Assembly: GCF_014642655.1 (NCBI RefSeq)
Contig: NZ_BMIR01000005.1
Span: 133,450 to 197,449, forward strand
Source: Pullulanibacillus camelliae
GTDB lineage: Bacteria; Bacillota; Bacilli; Bacillales; Sporolactobacillaceae
DNA length: 64,000 nt
Direction: 5' to 3'
Positions 37,218-46,391 of this stretch are shown here, one piece after another. The translations under genes and the position numbers were made by a program. Below the pieces are notes generated by a model. It had not been told where the DNA came from and did not search any database. It saw only the letters and a program-made list of their open reading frames with translations. Position 1 is the stretch's first letter, and each line of letters starts with the position of its first letter.

Positions 37218-37874
37218 TTGGAAGAGGATTTAATCACAAAAAAGGAACTATTACAATTGACCAATATCTCTTACGGCCAGTTATACCGCTGGAAACGAAA
37301 GAAGCTAATCCCGGAGGAATGGTTTATTCGTAAAGCGACATTTACTGGACAGGAAACATTTTTTCCGCGAGATAAAATATTAGGTCGCATCGATAAAATA
37401 AAAAATATGAAAGCAGGTCTGTCTTTAGATGAAATTGCTGACCAAATGTCAGCACATCCTATCGATATTAATCTTTCTCCAAAAGAAGCTCTTGAACAAA
37501 ACATTGTTTCCAAGACGGCGTCAAGGGTGTTTAATGAACAGTATTTGCAAGTGAAGTCATTATCATTCCCGGACCTTTTGACTATTTATATGGTGGATAA
37601 GGCATTGCAAACCGGCACCCTAAGCATTGAAGAATCTCAGCTCATTTCTCAAACGATGAAAGCGTATTACCCTCTACTTAACGGTAGAAATGCTGAATTA
37701 GTGATGTTGCGGAAATACGGTATGACGAGCTGTCTCTTACAGGTGCTTCCTGGCGAGATCTTCATAGAACAATCAACAACAATTGTAGTGCGCTTGAATG
37801 TAGCTACCTATACAGAACAGCTCAAAATAAAGCTATCCGAACTAAGGAGGACATCGAATGCAAACCGTGAGTAA
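37218..37874 (+). CDS. yhbD: DUF4004 protein, YhbD-like
   Basis: A 218-residue protein with a MerR-like helix-turn-helix at the N-terminus (TKKELLQLTNISYGQLYRWKRKKLIPEEWF) followed by helical DUF4004 sequence. B. subtilis YhbD is the match; it lies beside the bactofilin genes yhbE and yhbF. Here the bactofilin gene overlaps by 17 bases, so the two proteins almost certainly act together, perhaps YhbD controlling or anchoring the polymer. It starts with TTG at 37218, preceded by GAGAGGTG. DNA binding is inferred from the fold. Confidence 0.82.
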   Translation: MEEDLITKKELLQLTNISYGQLYRWKRKKLIPEEWFIRKATFTGQETFFPRDKILGRIDKIKNMKAGLSLDEIADQMSAHPIDINLSPKEALEQNIVSKTASRVFNEQYLQVKSLSFPDLLTIYMVDKALQTGTLSIEESQLISQTMKAYYPLLNGRNAELVMLRKYGMTSCLLQVLPGEIFIEQSTTIVVRLNVATYTEQLKIKLSELRRTSNANRE

Positions 37875-38580
37875 GGATTTGAAAATTTCAGGAAGTGGCA
37901 GTGCTGGTGGTGGCCTATTTGATTCAGTAGAAATTAGTGGATCAGGTAAAATTAATGGGGATATTGAGAGCCAAAGCTTTAAGAGCTCAGGAGCCAGTAA
38001 AGTGTACGGAAGACTGATAACGAAGGTCTTAAAAGTCAGCGGCTCTACGTGCTTTAAAAATGATATAGAAGCAAAGAGAGCTGAAGCAAGTGGGAGTCTG
38101 TCGGTGGATGGTCATATGCAATGTCGATTCCTGAAAGCAAGTGGATACATGGGGATAGGGCAGTATCTAGTTGCTGAGGCAATCGATGTCCAAGGACGGC
38201 TCAAGGTTGGGGCGTATTGCTCAGCAGAAACCTTTAAATCTCGCGGGTCCTTTGACATTCATGGGCTTTTGAATGCTGATCGGGTGGAGGTCCGCCTTTA
38301 TCACAGATGTTATGCTCAGGAAATTGGTGGAGGCACCATTGAAGTAAAAAGAGGAAGAAAAGGCTTTGGGCTTGGGAAATTCATCCATTCTCTCTTGAAT
38401 AAGGAATTATCGGCAGAGCTTATTGAAGGCGATGAGATTTATTTAGAAAATACCATAGCCAAAACTGTGAGAGGCAATCACGTCCATATTGGACAAGGCT
38501 GTCAAATTGACTGTGTTGAATACCGCTCGGATATACAGGTAACGGGGAATGGTCAGGTTAAAAAAAGTGAAAAGCTCTAG
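37858..38580 (+). CDS. Bactofilin-like polymer-forming protein
   Basis: A 240-residue DUF583/bactofilin protein (B. subtilis YhbE/YhbF type). It is built of short beta-helix repeats with recurring SG(S) turns: KISGSGSAGGG, EISGSGKINGD, SFKSSGASKVYG, KVSGSTCF, EASGSLSVDG. Bactofilins polymerise without nucleotide and organise envelope or flagellar structures; B. subtilis BacE/BacF are needed for motility. Only one copy is present here rather than two. AGGAGG lies seven bases before the ATG, inside the end of the upstream gene. Confidence 0.87.
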   Translation: MQTVSKDLKISGSGSAGGGLFDSVEISGSGKINGDIESQSFKSSGASKVYGRLITKVLKVSGSTCFKNDIEAKRAEASGSLSVDGHMQCRFLKASGYMGIGQYLVAEAIDVQGRLKVGAYCSAETFKSRGSFDIHGLLNADRVEVRLYHRCYAQEIGGGTIEVKRGRKGFGLGKFIHSLLNKELSAELIEGDEIYLENTIAKTVRGNHVHIGQGCQIDCVEYRSDIQVTGNGQVKKSEKL

Positions 38581-38615
38581 TTATTTTAAAGATAAAACAA
38601 AAGGTGGTAGGTTAG

Positions 38616-40148
38616 GTGAAGGATGAGAATAAGTTAGGGCTCATCGTCGTGGGCTTGCTTTTAGGAATTTTTATGTCAGCAATGGACCAAACCATTGTAG
38701 CAACGGCAATGGGAACAATAGTGGCTGATCTTGGTGGCCTGGATAAGTTTGTATGGGTGACGTCAGCCTACTTGGTTACAGAAATGGCGGGTATGCCGAT
38801 TTTTGGAAAACTCTCTGATATGTATGGGCGCAAGCGCTTTTTTATGTTAGGCATTTTCTTGTTTTTAGTGGGATCGATTTTATGTGGGACTGCGCATAGC
38901 ATTGTGCAATTGAGTATCTACAGAGCGATTCAAGGTGTCGGGGGTGGCGCATTAATGCCTATTGCCTTTGCGATTGTTTTTGATGTCTTTCCTCCTGAAA
39001 AACGCGGTAAAATGGGTGGGCTTTTTGGTGCGGTTTTTGGCGTGTCCAGCATTGTCGGACCACTGCTTGGCTCTTTTATTACTGATACATGGAGCTGGCA
39101 CTGGGTCTTCTACATTAATTTACCCATCGGTATCGCAGCGATGCTGCTCTTAGGCATCTATTATCATGAATCCTCCCAACATAACAAACAGCAAATTGAT
39201 TGGTGGGGAGCAGGGACTTTAATTGTGGCTGTCGTTTGCTTAATGTTTGGATTGGAACTTGGCGGTAAAGAATACGCTTGGGATTCAACTGAAATCATGA
39301 GTTTGCTTGCAGCATTTGTTGCTTTTTCCGCGGCCTTTTTATTCATCGAGACAAAGGCGAAAGATCCCATTATTTCTTTTAAAATGTTTAAAAAACGGCT
39401 GTTTGCTACGAGTAGTCTGTTGTCTGTGTTTTATGGAGCGAGCTTTATGGTGCCGATTGTTTTTATTCCAATATTTGTGCAAGGGGTTTATGGTGGTTCA
39501 GCAACTAATTCTGGCCTCATTTTACTCCCGATGTTATTAGGAAATGTTGTTTCAAGTATGATGGGAGGAACACTAGCACAAAAATTCAGTTTTAGAACGT
39601 TAATGCTGATCTCAGCTGTGCTACTGATTCCGGGCATCGGATTACTGGGGACAATTTCTAGTGATACACCGCGAGTAGTGTTAACCGTATATATGGTTTT
39701 AACGGGGCTAGGTGTCGGGTTCTCCTTTTCTGTTGTCAGCATTGCAGCCATCCAAAATTTCTCTCCGCGAGATTATGGGTCAGTTAACTCGACAATTTCC
39801 TTTGTTCGAGAATTGGGAATGACAATAAGCCTGGTTATTTATGGAACTATTCAAAGTCATATCATGTTTGGTGATCTTACAAATAAGATTGCGATGTTAG
39901 GCTCAAAAGCCTTTAAAGGCATTGACTTTTCTGAGCCGAGGGTGCTGCTGTCACCTGAATTGCGAAAACATATGCCTGTTGACGTATTGCATAAAATGAC
40001 AGATATTCTGTCCTCGTCGGTGGCGACGACGTTTATTTGGACACTTGTTCCAGCTTGTTTAGCACTTATTACGGTTTTATTTATGGGAAAAGAAAAAATG
40101 AAAATGTTTGGCCCCCCTGTTCAGGAGCAATCTAAAAATCAGGATTGA
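38616..40148 (+). CDS. MFS drug exporter, DHA2 family
   Basis: A 510-residue proton-driven exporter with about 14 membrane helices. Motif A is LSDMYGRKRFF, motif C region is GLFGAVFGVSSIVGPLLGSFITD, and motif D1 MDQTIVATAMGTI is near the start. DHA2 proteins expel drugs, dyes or other hydrophobic compounds; substrate unknown. It begins with GTG, 35 bases after the bactofilin gene, and may be read through from that operon. A terminator at 40203-40245 closes it. Confidence 0.9.
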   Translation: MKDENKLGLIVVGLLLGIFMSAMDQTIVATAMGTIVADLGGLDKFVWVTSAYLVTEMAGMPIFGKLSDMYGRKRFFMLGIFLFLVGSILCGTAHSIVQLSIYRAIQGVGGGALMPIAFAIVFDVFPPEKRGKMGGLFGAVFGVSSIVGPLLGSFITDTWSWHWVFYINLPIGIAAMLLLGIYYHESSQHNKQQIDWWGAGTLIVAVVCLMFGLELGGKEYAWDSTEIMSLLAAFVAFSAAFLFIETKAKDPIISFKMFKKRLFATSSLLSVFYGASFMVPIVFIPIFVQGVYGGSATNSGLILLPMLLGNVVSSMMGGTLAQKFSFRTLMLISAVLLIPGIGLLGTISSDTPRVVLTVYMVLTGLGVGFSFSVVSIAAIQNFSPRDYGSVNSTISFVRELGMTISLVIYGTIQSHIMFGDLTNKIAMLGSKAFKGIDFSEPRVLLSPELRKHMPVDVLHKMTDILSSSVATTFIWTLVPACLALITVLFMGKEKMKMFGPPVQEQSKNQD

Positions 40149-40202
40149 CTCCGAATCGGTTGGATTGTGGAGACCATAACAGAAGTATTAAGGCTCATAG
40201 AG

Positions 40203-40245
40203 AAGTCGAACGCATTCACCATTTCAGCATGCGTTCGGCTTTTTG
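40203..40245 (+). terminator. Intrinsic terminator of the DHA2 exporter
   Basis: AGTCGAACGCA pairs with TGCGTTCGGCT (one G-U pair), loop of 15 bases, then TTTTT. Confidence 0.75.
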
Positions 40246-40246
40246 C

Positions 40247-40371
40247 GTGTTCCGATCTCTCGTGCCTTGCGCTTCCATCCACTTGGCCATGCGATGGAGC
40301 ATCTTCCATATCTGATGATGCTCCATACCAAGCAAGGACCGGGCATACTTTTCGCCCAGCTTTTCTGTCAT
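40247..40371 (+). repeat. Dispersed repeat, 3' fragment (copy D)
   Basis: Only the end block is present: GTGTTCCGATCTC, CCTTGCGCTTCCATCC, then CATACCAAGCAAGGACCGGGC and TTTTCGCCCAGCTTTTCT. It fits the last 125 bases of copies A and E. It lies directly after the exporter terminator. Confidence 0.75.
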
Positions 40372-40429
40372 AGGGCCTCATGATAAGGTGGGCTGTGAAT
40401 AGTCATAGAAATCTTGAGGCATATTTCTA

Positions 40430-40457
40430 TTGACATTTATTTTTTTGGAGATATAAT
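40430..40457 (+). promoter_or_regulatory. marR operon promoter
   Basis: TTGACA (40430-40435), 16 bases, TATAAT (40452-40457). AT-rich dyads containing TTAA-GTCAG-TTAA follow at about 40459-40473 and could bind the MarR protein encoded 70 bases downstream. Confidence 0.65.
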
Positions 40458-40525
40458 ATTTAAGTCAGTTAATTATTTTGCATACGAAATATTCTTATCC
40501 GAAAGGTTTTCGAGGTGGATAGATA

Positions 40526-40978
40526 ATGGATGGCTATGAAAAGATAAAGAAGATCTCAAGTTCTTTTCGGCAGATTAATCATTTATATTTTTCTTTATTA
40601 CGCTCGAATTCAGAGAACAGTGATATTACTGTCATGCAATTTTACGTCCTATCTGCTTTGGCCCAACAACCTGATCTTTCCCTCGGAGAGCTTGCCGATA
40701 GGCTCTATACTGGCAACAGTACAATGAGTGGCGTTGTTGATCGTTTGGTAAAGGCGGGGTTAGTGACACGTGAACGCTCTGTAAATGATCGCCGTTTATT
40801 AGTCATGCGATTGACACCGTTGGGAAAGGATAAGAAAAAAGAAATGAAGAAAAAGTTTTTAGATCGCTTGTCCGGTCTAGCTGACCTGCCCGATGAAAAG
40901 GTGGATCAATTATTAGAGATCCATCAAGAAATTTTAGATAGAATATGCATACAAGGAGATGGAAGTAAAGATGTCTAG
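40526..40978 (+). CDS. MarR-family regulator
   Basis: A 150-residue winged-helix repressor. DNA-binding part about 45-105 with SLGELADRLYTGNSTMSGVVDRLVKAGLVTRERSVNDRRLLVMRLTPLGK, the classic MarR recognition helix and wing with the DxRxxxxxLT motif. It overlaps the next exporter gene by 8 bases, so it most likely represses that transporter until a drug or signal binds. Ligand unknown. Confidence 0.92.
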   Translation: MDGYEKIKKISSSFRQINHLYFSLLRSNSENSDITVMQFYVLSALAQQPDLSLGELADRLYTGNSTMSGVVDRLVKAGLVTRERSVNDRRLLVMRLTPLGKDKKKEMKKKFLDRLSGLADLPDEKVDQLLEIHQEILDRICIQGDGSKDV

Positions 40979-42569
40979 TTCTCAAACAGTCTCAGGTGAA
41001 AAGCATTTTAACCCTGTTCCGATTGTCGCGGTCATGATTGCAGGCGCATTTGTTGCGATTCTTAACCAAACGTTAATGAACGTTGCCCTTCCTAAAATCA
41101 TGACTGACTTGGATATTAATGCAAGCACTGGGCAATGGCTAACCACTGCATTTATGTTGGTCAACGGTGTGTTGATTCCTGTTACAGCGTTCCTCATGCA
41201 ACGGTTTACAACCAGGCAGTTATATATTACCGCAATGTTTTTATTTTCTCTTGGTACATTAGTCTGTGCCCTTGCTCAAGGCTTTGACACATTGATTATT
41301 GGTCGCGTCATCCAAGCGGCTGGTGCCGGAATATTGATGCCATTATTAACGAATACGATTTTAACGATTTTTCCTGTTGAAAAACGGGGTTCCGCTATGG
41401 GTGTTATTGGTGTGGCGATGATTTTTGCCCCAGCGATTGGTCCAACATTGTCTGGATGGATTGTCCAAAATTATGATTGGCATGTGCTTTTTTGGATCAT
41501 TCTTCCTATTGGTGTTATTGACATTATCCTATCCATTTTTATTCTTAAAAATGTGGGGGAAAGAACGTTTCCTAAGATTGATATTTTAAGTATTATCCTT
41601 TCAACCATTGGCTTTGGTGGTTTGCTCTATGGCTTTAGTACAGCGGGTACACCAGACAAAGGCTGGGGAAGCGGAGAAGTTATTGGTTCCCTTATTCTTG
41701 GTGGCGTGTTCTTGCTTCTGTTTATCTGGAGACAGTTTGCTTCCAAAACACCAATGTTAGAGTTCCGCGTTTTCAAATATTGGATGTTTACTCTTTCAAC
41801 AATTGTTAATATGATCGTAACCATGGCGATGTTTGCAGCTATGATCATCGTCCCACTTTACTTACAAGATATTCGCGGCTTCACACCGTTGAAATCTGGA
41901 TTGCTACTTTTACCTGGTGCGATTTTAATGGGGATTATGTCACCGATCACTGGATGGATATTCGATAAGATTGGTCCAAAATGGTTGGCTGTCGTTGGAC
42001 TTGCAATTACGACAATCACCACTTATCAATTCAGTAACTTGACTGATCACCTCTCGTACATGACGCTGATTTTACTTTACTCTGCTCGGATGTTCGGTAT
42101 GTCTATGCTGATGATGCCGATTATGACTGCTGGATTAAATGCATTGCCACAAAAGTTTAATGCACATGGAACGGCGATGGTTAATACGATCCGACAAATT
42201 TCAGGTTCCATTGGTACAGCGATTCTTGTAACAGTCATGACTAATCATACGGTATCGCATGCCAAGGATATGCTGCAAACGAGTGGAATTCAGCCCAAAA
42301 TTTTAGGACTGATAAGCACTATTAAAAACACGGCTAACATTCCCAAGGTATTAGCTGAGCATGGTGTGGATACAAAAACGATTGCAAGCATCGGCCACAT
42401 TCAAAGTGAAGCTTACATTAAAGGGATGAATGATGCTTTCGTCGTTGCTACTATTTTGTCTTTAATTGCCTTTGTTCTTGCCTTCTTCTTAAAGAAAACG
42501 AAACCCGTTGATGAAGAAGGACCAAAGGAAGAAGGTAAAACAGCCAAGGTGCCAGCGGGGGATCATTAA
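40971..42569 (+). CDS. MFS multidrug exporter, EmrB/DHA2 type
   Basis: A 532-residue transporter with about 14 helices. Helix 1 carries VAILNQTLMNVALPKIM, the signature of EmrB-type DHA2 pumps; RVIQAAGAGILMPLLTNTI and GVAMIFAPAIGPTLSGWIV are the motif C region. The C-terminal tail is Lys/Glu-rich. The ATG at 40971 is chosen over 40959, which directly abuts AAGGAG. Cotranscribed with the MarR gene and closed by a strong terminator. It is unrelated in detail to the DHA2 gene upstream, so the locus has two distinct pumps. Confidence 0.92.
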   Translation: MSSSQTVSGEKHFNPVPIVAVMIAGAFVAILNQTLMNVALPKIMTDLDINASTGQWLTTAFMLVNGVLIPVTAFLMQRFTTRQLYITAMFLFSLGTLVCALAQGFDTLIIGRVIQAAGAGILMPLLTNTILTIFPVEKRGSAMGVIGVAMIFAPAIGPTLSGWIVQNYDWHVLFWIILPIGVIDIILSIFILKNVGERTFPKIDILSIILSTIGFGGLLYGFSTAGTPDKGWGSGEVIGSLILGGVFLLLFIWRQFASKTPMLEFRVFKYWMFTLSTIVNMIVTMAMFAAMIIVPLYLQDIRGFTPLKSGLLLLPGAILMGIMSPITGWIFDKIGPKWLAVVGLAITTITTYQFSNLTDHLSYMTLILLYSARMFGMSMLMMPIMTAGLNALPQKFNAHGTAMVNTIRQISGSIGTAILVTVMTNHTVSHAKDMLQTSGIQPKILGLISTIKNTANIPKVLAEHGVDTKTIASIGHIQSEAYIKGMNDAFVVATILSLIAFVLAFFLKKTKPVDEEGPKEEGKTAKVPAGDH

Positions 42570-42577
42570 TAAACATA

Positions 42578-42616
42578 TAAAAAAGCGCTCGGATTTTGTT
42601 CCGAGCGCTTTTTTTA
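42578..42616 (+). terminator. Intrinsic terminator of marR-exporter operon
   Basis: Stem AAAAAGCGCTCGGA / TCCGAGCGCTTTTT with loop TTTTGT; the T-run merges with the start of dispersed-repeat copy E. Confidence 0.9.
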
Positions 42617-43094
42617 TACTATCAGAATTTATAATTCCGCTGACGCTTATAAAGGAAGAGAGTATAAGGCGGGCTTTGACTTTCGCCTTCTAAGGCTTGC
42701 GGGCAACCTAAGTGTGTGATTGGCAAAAATCACATCAGGAGTACTAAGCGAAGGGGTGCAAGCCAAGTTTTCTAAAAGAAAAGAAAGTATAAAATTTCTG
42801 ATCATGAGGGACGATGCGCGATTCCGCTTTCAGGCCGCTCGCTTCCCGCGGGGGAGTGGTAAGCCTTCTCGTGCCTTCGCACTGTTAAGGTCTTACCGAT
42901 CTCCCGGGGTTCCCGCAGGAGTCTAGTCTCCGCATCATGAGTCAGCGGCGCCCGAGGAACACACGATTTTAGAGTGTTCCGAAGCTCGCGCCTTGCGCTC
43001 CCATCCACTTGACCAGGCAACGAAGCCTCTTTCATATTGGCGGATGCTCTATACCAAGCAAGGACCGGGAATGCTTTTCGCCCGGTTTTTCTTA
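42615..43094 (+). repeat. Dispersed modular repeat, full copy E
   Basis: About 480 bases, collinear with copy A. It holds the 5' module with ends TATACTATCAGAATTTATAA and GAAAGTATAAAATTTCTG, the TGTGATTGGCAAAAATCACA hairpin, the CGCGGGGGAGTGGTAAG/CTTACC stem, CCGCATCATGAGTCAGCGG and the end block CAAGCAAGGACCGGGAATG. Differences from A are scattered base changes and short indels. The end abuts the last codons of ltaS on the other strand. Confidence 0.85.
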
Positions 43095-43097
43095 TAT

Positions 43098-45104
43098 TTA
43101 ATCGGAGGTGTCGAGGGGGGCGGTATTGTGACCACCATGAGTGTAATGCGGTAAGATATCAGCTGGGAGATCTTTATCTTGAACGCTGCTTCGATAATCG
43201 ATGTCATTTTTATCGACTTTTATAAAGCCCTTAGGGTGATAAAATCTCAGAAGGTCACCATAAACGACATTATCGGATAGCTCTAATTCTTCTTTGACTT
43301 TTTTATCATAAGACGCACAGCTTTCGTCAGTAACAGTCTGCTCTGTTTTGTTATCATAGCAGGTCCCTTTGACAGAGGTGTAATGGGGTGTGACAAAATC
43401 TCCGTTTCTAAATGGGACGATTTCGCTGTGGTCTTTGGAAAGTAAATCTGTTCCAAATTGGATGAAATCCTTTGTATCGATTCCTAGAAGGTGAAGAATA
43501 GTTGGACGAACATCTACCTCACCGCCAAAGGTATGAATAGGTTGACCGGGACTTTTGACATGAGGGACGTGAATAAATAATGGCACTCTTTGTAATTGGG
43601 CATTTTCAAAAGGCGTCACATCTTTTCCAATCACCTTTGCCAAAGTAGCATTATGATTTTCAGAAATGCCATAGTGATCACCGTATAGGACGATAATGGT
43701 ATGATCGTATAGACCACTTTGCTTTAAGTTGATAAAGAACTGCTCTAAAGCTTCGTCTGTATAGTGTGCCGTCTGAAAGTAATGATTGACAACACTGTCC
43801 CCATAGTTGGGCAGTGGAAATGTCGTATCTTCAGGATCAAGCTTGAAATCAAAGTGATTAGAAAGTGAAATAAAGCGAGCGTAAAAAGGCTGCTTGAGAT
43901 GCGTTAACAATGGCATGGACTCTTTAAAATAAGGTTTATCCTCCATTCCGTAGTTGCGAACATTTTCTGGCGTCATGTCATAATATCTAGCATCAAAAAA
44001 TTTATCAATGCCAAGCGACTGGTACATGACATCACGGTTCCAAAAGGTTTTAGAGTTGCCATGAAAGACAGCTGATGTATAGCCGTGTGACTTCAATAGT
44101 GCTGGGGTGGCTTGATAGGTGTTCTGAGCATTTAAATAAAAAACAGAGCCTTGAGGCAATGGAAATAAAGAATTTTCCATTAAAAATTCAGCATCGGATG
44201 TTTTGCCCTGCCCTGTTTGATGGTAAAAGTGATCAAAGTAGAAGGTGTGTTTATCTCGTGTCAAAGCATTAAGAAAGGGCGTGACCTCTTCATTATTCAC
44301 TTTTTTATTAATGAGAAAGGTTTGGAATGACTCCATGGAAACATAGATGACGTTCATGCCTTGTGCTTTTCTAAAATAGTGTGGATTGGGTTTTGCTTCA
44401 TTGGCTTCTGTGAAATTCCTGACTTTTGTAAGATCATTACTACTTGCCATGGCCCGTTTTGCAGAGGTTTTTGCATCTTGGGCAGCATCATATATCATGT
44501 AATTATAAGCCCCTAAATATTTGACAAGGTAATTGCGGTCAAAGGTGCGAGAAAGCAATTCAGGACGATCAATTTCGGCAAGGCTTAAGTTGATAAAAAA
44601 TGTGAGTACACCAAAGCCAAGAATATACTTGGTTAAGTGTCGAGGCGGAGTTGCTTTTATGTTGATAACCTTGAATGAAAGTAATCCAATTAGGATGAAA
44701 ATGTCAATAAAGTATAGTATATCGTAAGGGGTCATTAGGGCTTCAGCGCTGCCACCAACATCACCAAAATTTTTGGTTTGCATTAATACAGGAAGTGTGA
44801 TGAAATCGTTGAAGAATCGATAAAACACAATGTTTGCATATAAGATAAGTGTCAAAATCCCATCGATGCACAAAAGGAGTATCGATTGTTTTTTTCCTTT
44901 AAAGAATAGCGCTATTCCTAGAAAGATGACTGCGGAACTGATAGGATTGATGAGCAATAAGAAATGTTGATACCCCCCTTGAATGCCCAGGTGAAATTCA
45001 ACCAAGTAAGCGATATAGGTTTTCATCCAAAATAACAAGACGGCAATGAGGAAGAAGGATAGCCTCTTTTCGCTGATATAATGTTTTAAATTATGAAATT
45101 TCAT
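43098..45104 (-). CDS. ltaS: Lipoteichoic acid synthase LtaS
   Basis: A 668-residue polyglycerolphosphate synthase. Five N-terminal helices (about 15-175) anchor it; an outer sulfatase-fold domain (about 240-640) transfers glycerol phosphate from phosphatidylglycerol. The nucleophile is Thr302 (TGQGKTSDAEF), Glu258 (VSMESFQ) and the YGDHYG and SLSNHFDF segments are metal-site regions. AMA at 218-220 is the likely signal-peptidase cleavage site between the parts. The ATG at 45104 has AAGGAGGG eight bases upstream. Paralogues (YfnI, YqgS, YvgJ types) exist, so the exact member is not certain. Confidence 0.9.
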   Translation of the reverse strand: MKFHNLKHYISEKRLSFFLIAVLLFWMKTYIAYLVEFHLGIQGGYQHFLLLINPISSAVIFLGIALFFKGKKQSILLLCIDGILTLILYANIVFYRFFNDFITLPVLMQTKNFGDVGGSAEALMTPYDILYFIDIFILIGLLSFKVINIKATPPRHLTKYILGFGVLTFFINLSLAEIDRPELLSRTFDRNYLVKYLGAYNYMIYDAAQDAKTSAKRAMASSNDLTKVRNFTEANEAKPNPHYFRKAQGMNVIYVSMESFQTFLINKKVNNEEVTPFLNALTRDKHTFYFDHFYHQTGQGKTSDAEFLMENSLFPLPQGSVFYLNAQNTYQATPALLKSHGYTSAVFHGNSKTFWNRDVMYQSLGIDKFFDARYYDMTPENVRNYGMEDKPYFKESMPLLTHLKQPFYARFISLSNHFDFKLDPEDTTFPLPNYGDSVVNHYFQTAHYTDEALEQFFINLKQSGLYDHTIIVLYGDHYGISENHNATLAKVIGKDVTPFENAQLQRVPLFIHVPHVKSPGQPIHTFGGEVDVRPTILHLLGIDTKDFIQFGTDLLSKDHSEIVPFRNGDFVTPHYTSVKGTCYDNKTEQTVTDESCASYDKKVKEELELSDNVVYGDLLRFYHPKGFIKVDKNDIDYRSSVQDKDLPADILPHYTHGGHNTAPLDTSD

Positions 45105-45420
45105 AACAACTGCCCTCCTTGTGTTCTCTCTCCTAGAAACAAAGAGCATTTTCATTTAATCATATTCGAATATAGCATCGACCGGGTATGTTCCCTTGAA
45201 GATGTTGCACAAATGTTAATTATGTAATCCGCGCTAAAAAAATGTTAAGAAAGGTAAAACAGCATAGTCTAGTATTTAAGAGAGCCTACGATTTCTATAC
45301 ATAATAGACGTGTCAAGGCTTTGAAAGGTTTCGGCAAAGAGCAATTTTAACGTGTAAATCTCCAAAGAAGGGGATCAGCAAAGATGAGGTTAACTTTAGC
45401 ACTGTTACATTTTGATCTTT
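45105..45420. other. Intergenic region upstream of ltaS
   Basis: About 315 bases. The AT-rich part next to ltaS (45155-45250) should hold its promoter; no extracytoplasmic-sigma motif is clear. The rest, towards nadE, shows no repeat, RNA or small gene. Confidence 0.35.
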
Positions 45421-45421
45421 T

Positions 45422-45452
45422 AAAAAAGCCAGCCCATGGATATGGGCTGGCT
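45422..45452 (-). terminator. Intrinsic terminator of nadE
   Basis: Perfect stem AGCCAGCCCAT / ATGGGCTGGCT with loop GGAT. On the minus strand it is followed by TTTTTT. Confidence 0.9.
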
Positions 45453-45479
45453 AAGGCTAGTGAAATGATAAGAGAATGT

Positions 45480-46307
45480 TTACTTCCACCAAGCATCAAA
45501 GAGTGTTGCGGGAAGCTCACGTTTATGCTGCGTGCTGAGATAGCGTTTTTCCAGTTTTTCTGCGACCTCATCGCTGACATCATAGCCTTCAAGGAAATCA
45601 TCGATAGCATTGTAGCTTAAGCCCAGCTCAGTTTCGTCAGCTTGCTGGGGTTTTTCATCTAAAAGGTCAGCGGTGGGTGCCTTTTCGTAAAGGCGACTTG
45701 GACAGCCCAGTTCTTTTAATAATGCTTTGCCTTGACGTTTGCTCAAGCCTGTTAGTGGCAACAAGTCAGCTGCACCATCGCCGAACTTTGTAAAAAATCC
45801 TGTGATGGCTTCAGCGGCATGATCGGTGCCAATCACCAGTAAATGCTCTTCACCTGCTAAAGCATATTGTGCCATCATGCGGATGCGTGCTTTGACATTT
45901 CCTTTTTGAAAATCGCTTAATGTAACATTAAGCGTGTTGTCATTAAACGTGTGTTGAAAAGCGGTTGTCGTTTCTGCGATATTGAAGGTAAAGAGCTCTT
46001 GCGGCTGGATAAAGTCTAAGACATATTGCTCATCTTCCTGATCCTGTTGTTTGCCATGAGGTAAGCGCACGCCAATAAAGCGATAGCCACCGCCATGCTC
46101 TTCATTCAATTCATCGACTGCCATTTGCGCGAGCTTGCCAGCGAGCGTAGAATCTTGACCAAGACTAAGCCCTAGAACAAAGCCTTTGGCATGGGCATGG
46201 GTCACATATTCTTTTAAGAAAGTCACTCTCTGACGAATTTCTGCCTTAGGATCAATGGTTGTTTTGACATGTAAAGCCTCTTTGATTTGCTTTTGTAATG
46301 GTCTCAT
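45480..46307 (-). CDS. nadE: NAD synthetase, ammonia-dependent
   Basis: A 275-residue NAD+ synthetase that amidates nicotinic acid adenine dinucleotide using ammonia and ATP. Homology runs through the whole protein: [56 protein letters not shown]. The ATP-pyrophosphatase motif, normally SGGxDS, reads SLGQDS at 48-53, with Leu49 replacing the first glycine. The rest of the active site looks normal, so the effect is uncertain. The ATG at 46307 has GGAG eight bases upstream; a GTG two codons earlier is less well placed. Confidence 0.92.
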   Translation of the reverse strand: MRPLQKQIKEALHVKTTIDPKAEIRQRVTFLKEYVTHAHAKGFVLGLSLGQDSTLAGKLAQMAVDELNEEHGGGYRFIGVRLPHGKQQDQEDEQYVLDFIQPQELFTFNIAETTTAFQHTFNDNTLNVTLSDFQKGNVKARIRMMAQYALAGEEHLLVIGTDHAAEAITGFFTKFGDGAADLLPLTGLSKRQGKALLKELGCPSRLYEKAPTADLLDEKPQQADETELGLSYNAIDDFLEGYDVSDEVAEKLEKRYLSTQHKRELPATLFDAWWK

Positions 46308-46391
46308 ATTCACATCTCCGATTTTTCAATTATGTATGTCATTAGTATACATCATTTGCCTCTTTTGTTTCACTTGATAGGGTTGGATTTC

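Noticed and set aside
45384-45620. Plus-strand frame overlapping the nadE terminator and gene end
   Set aside because: It is an antisense shadow of nadE and runs through a perfect terminator hairpin.
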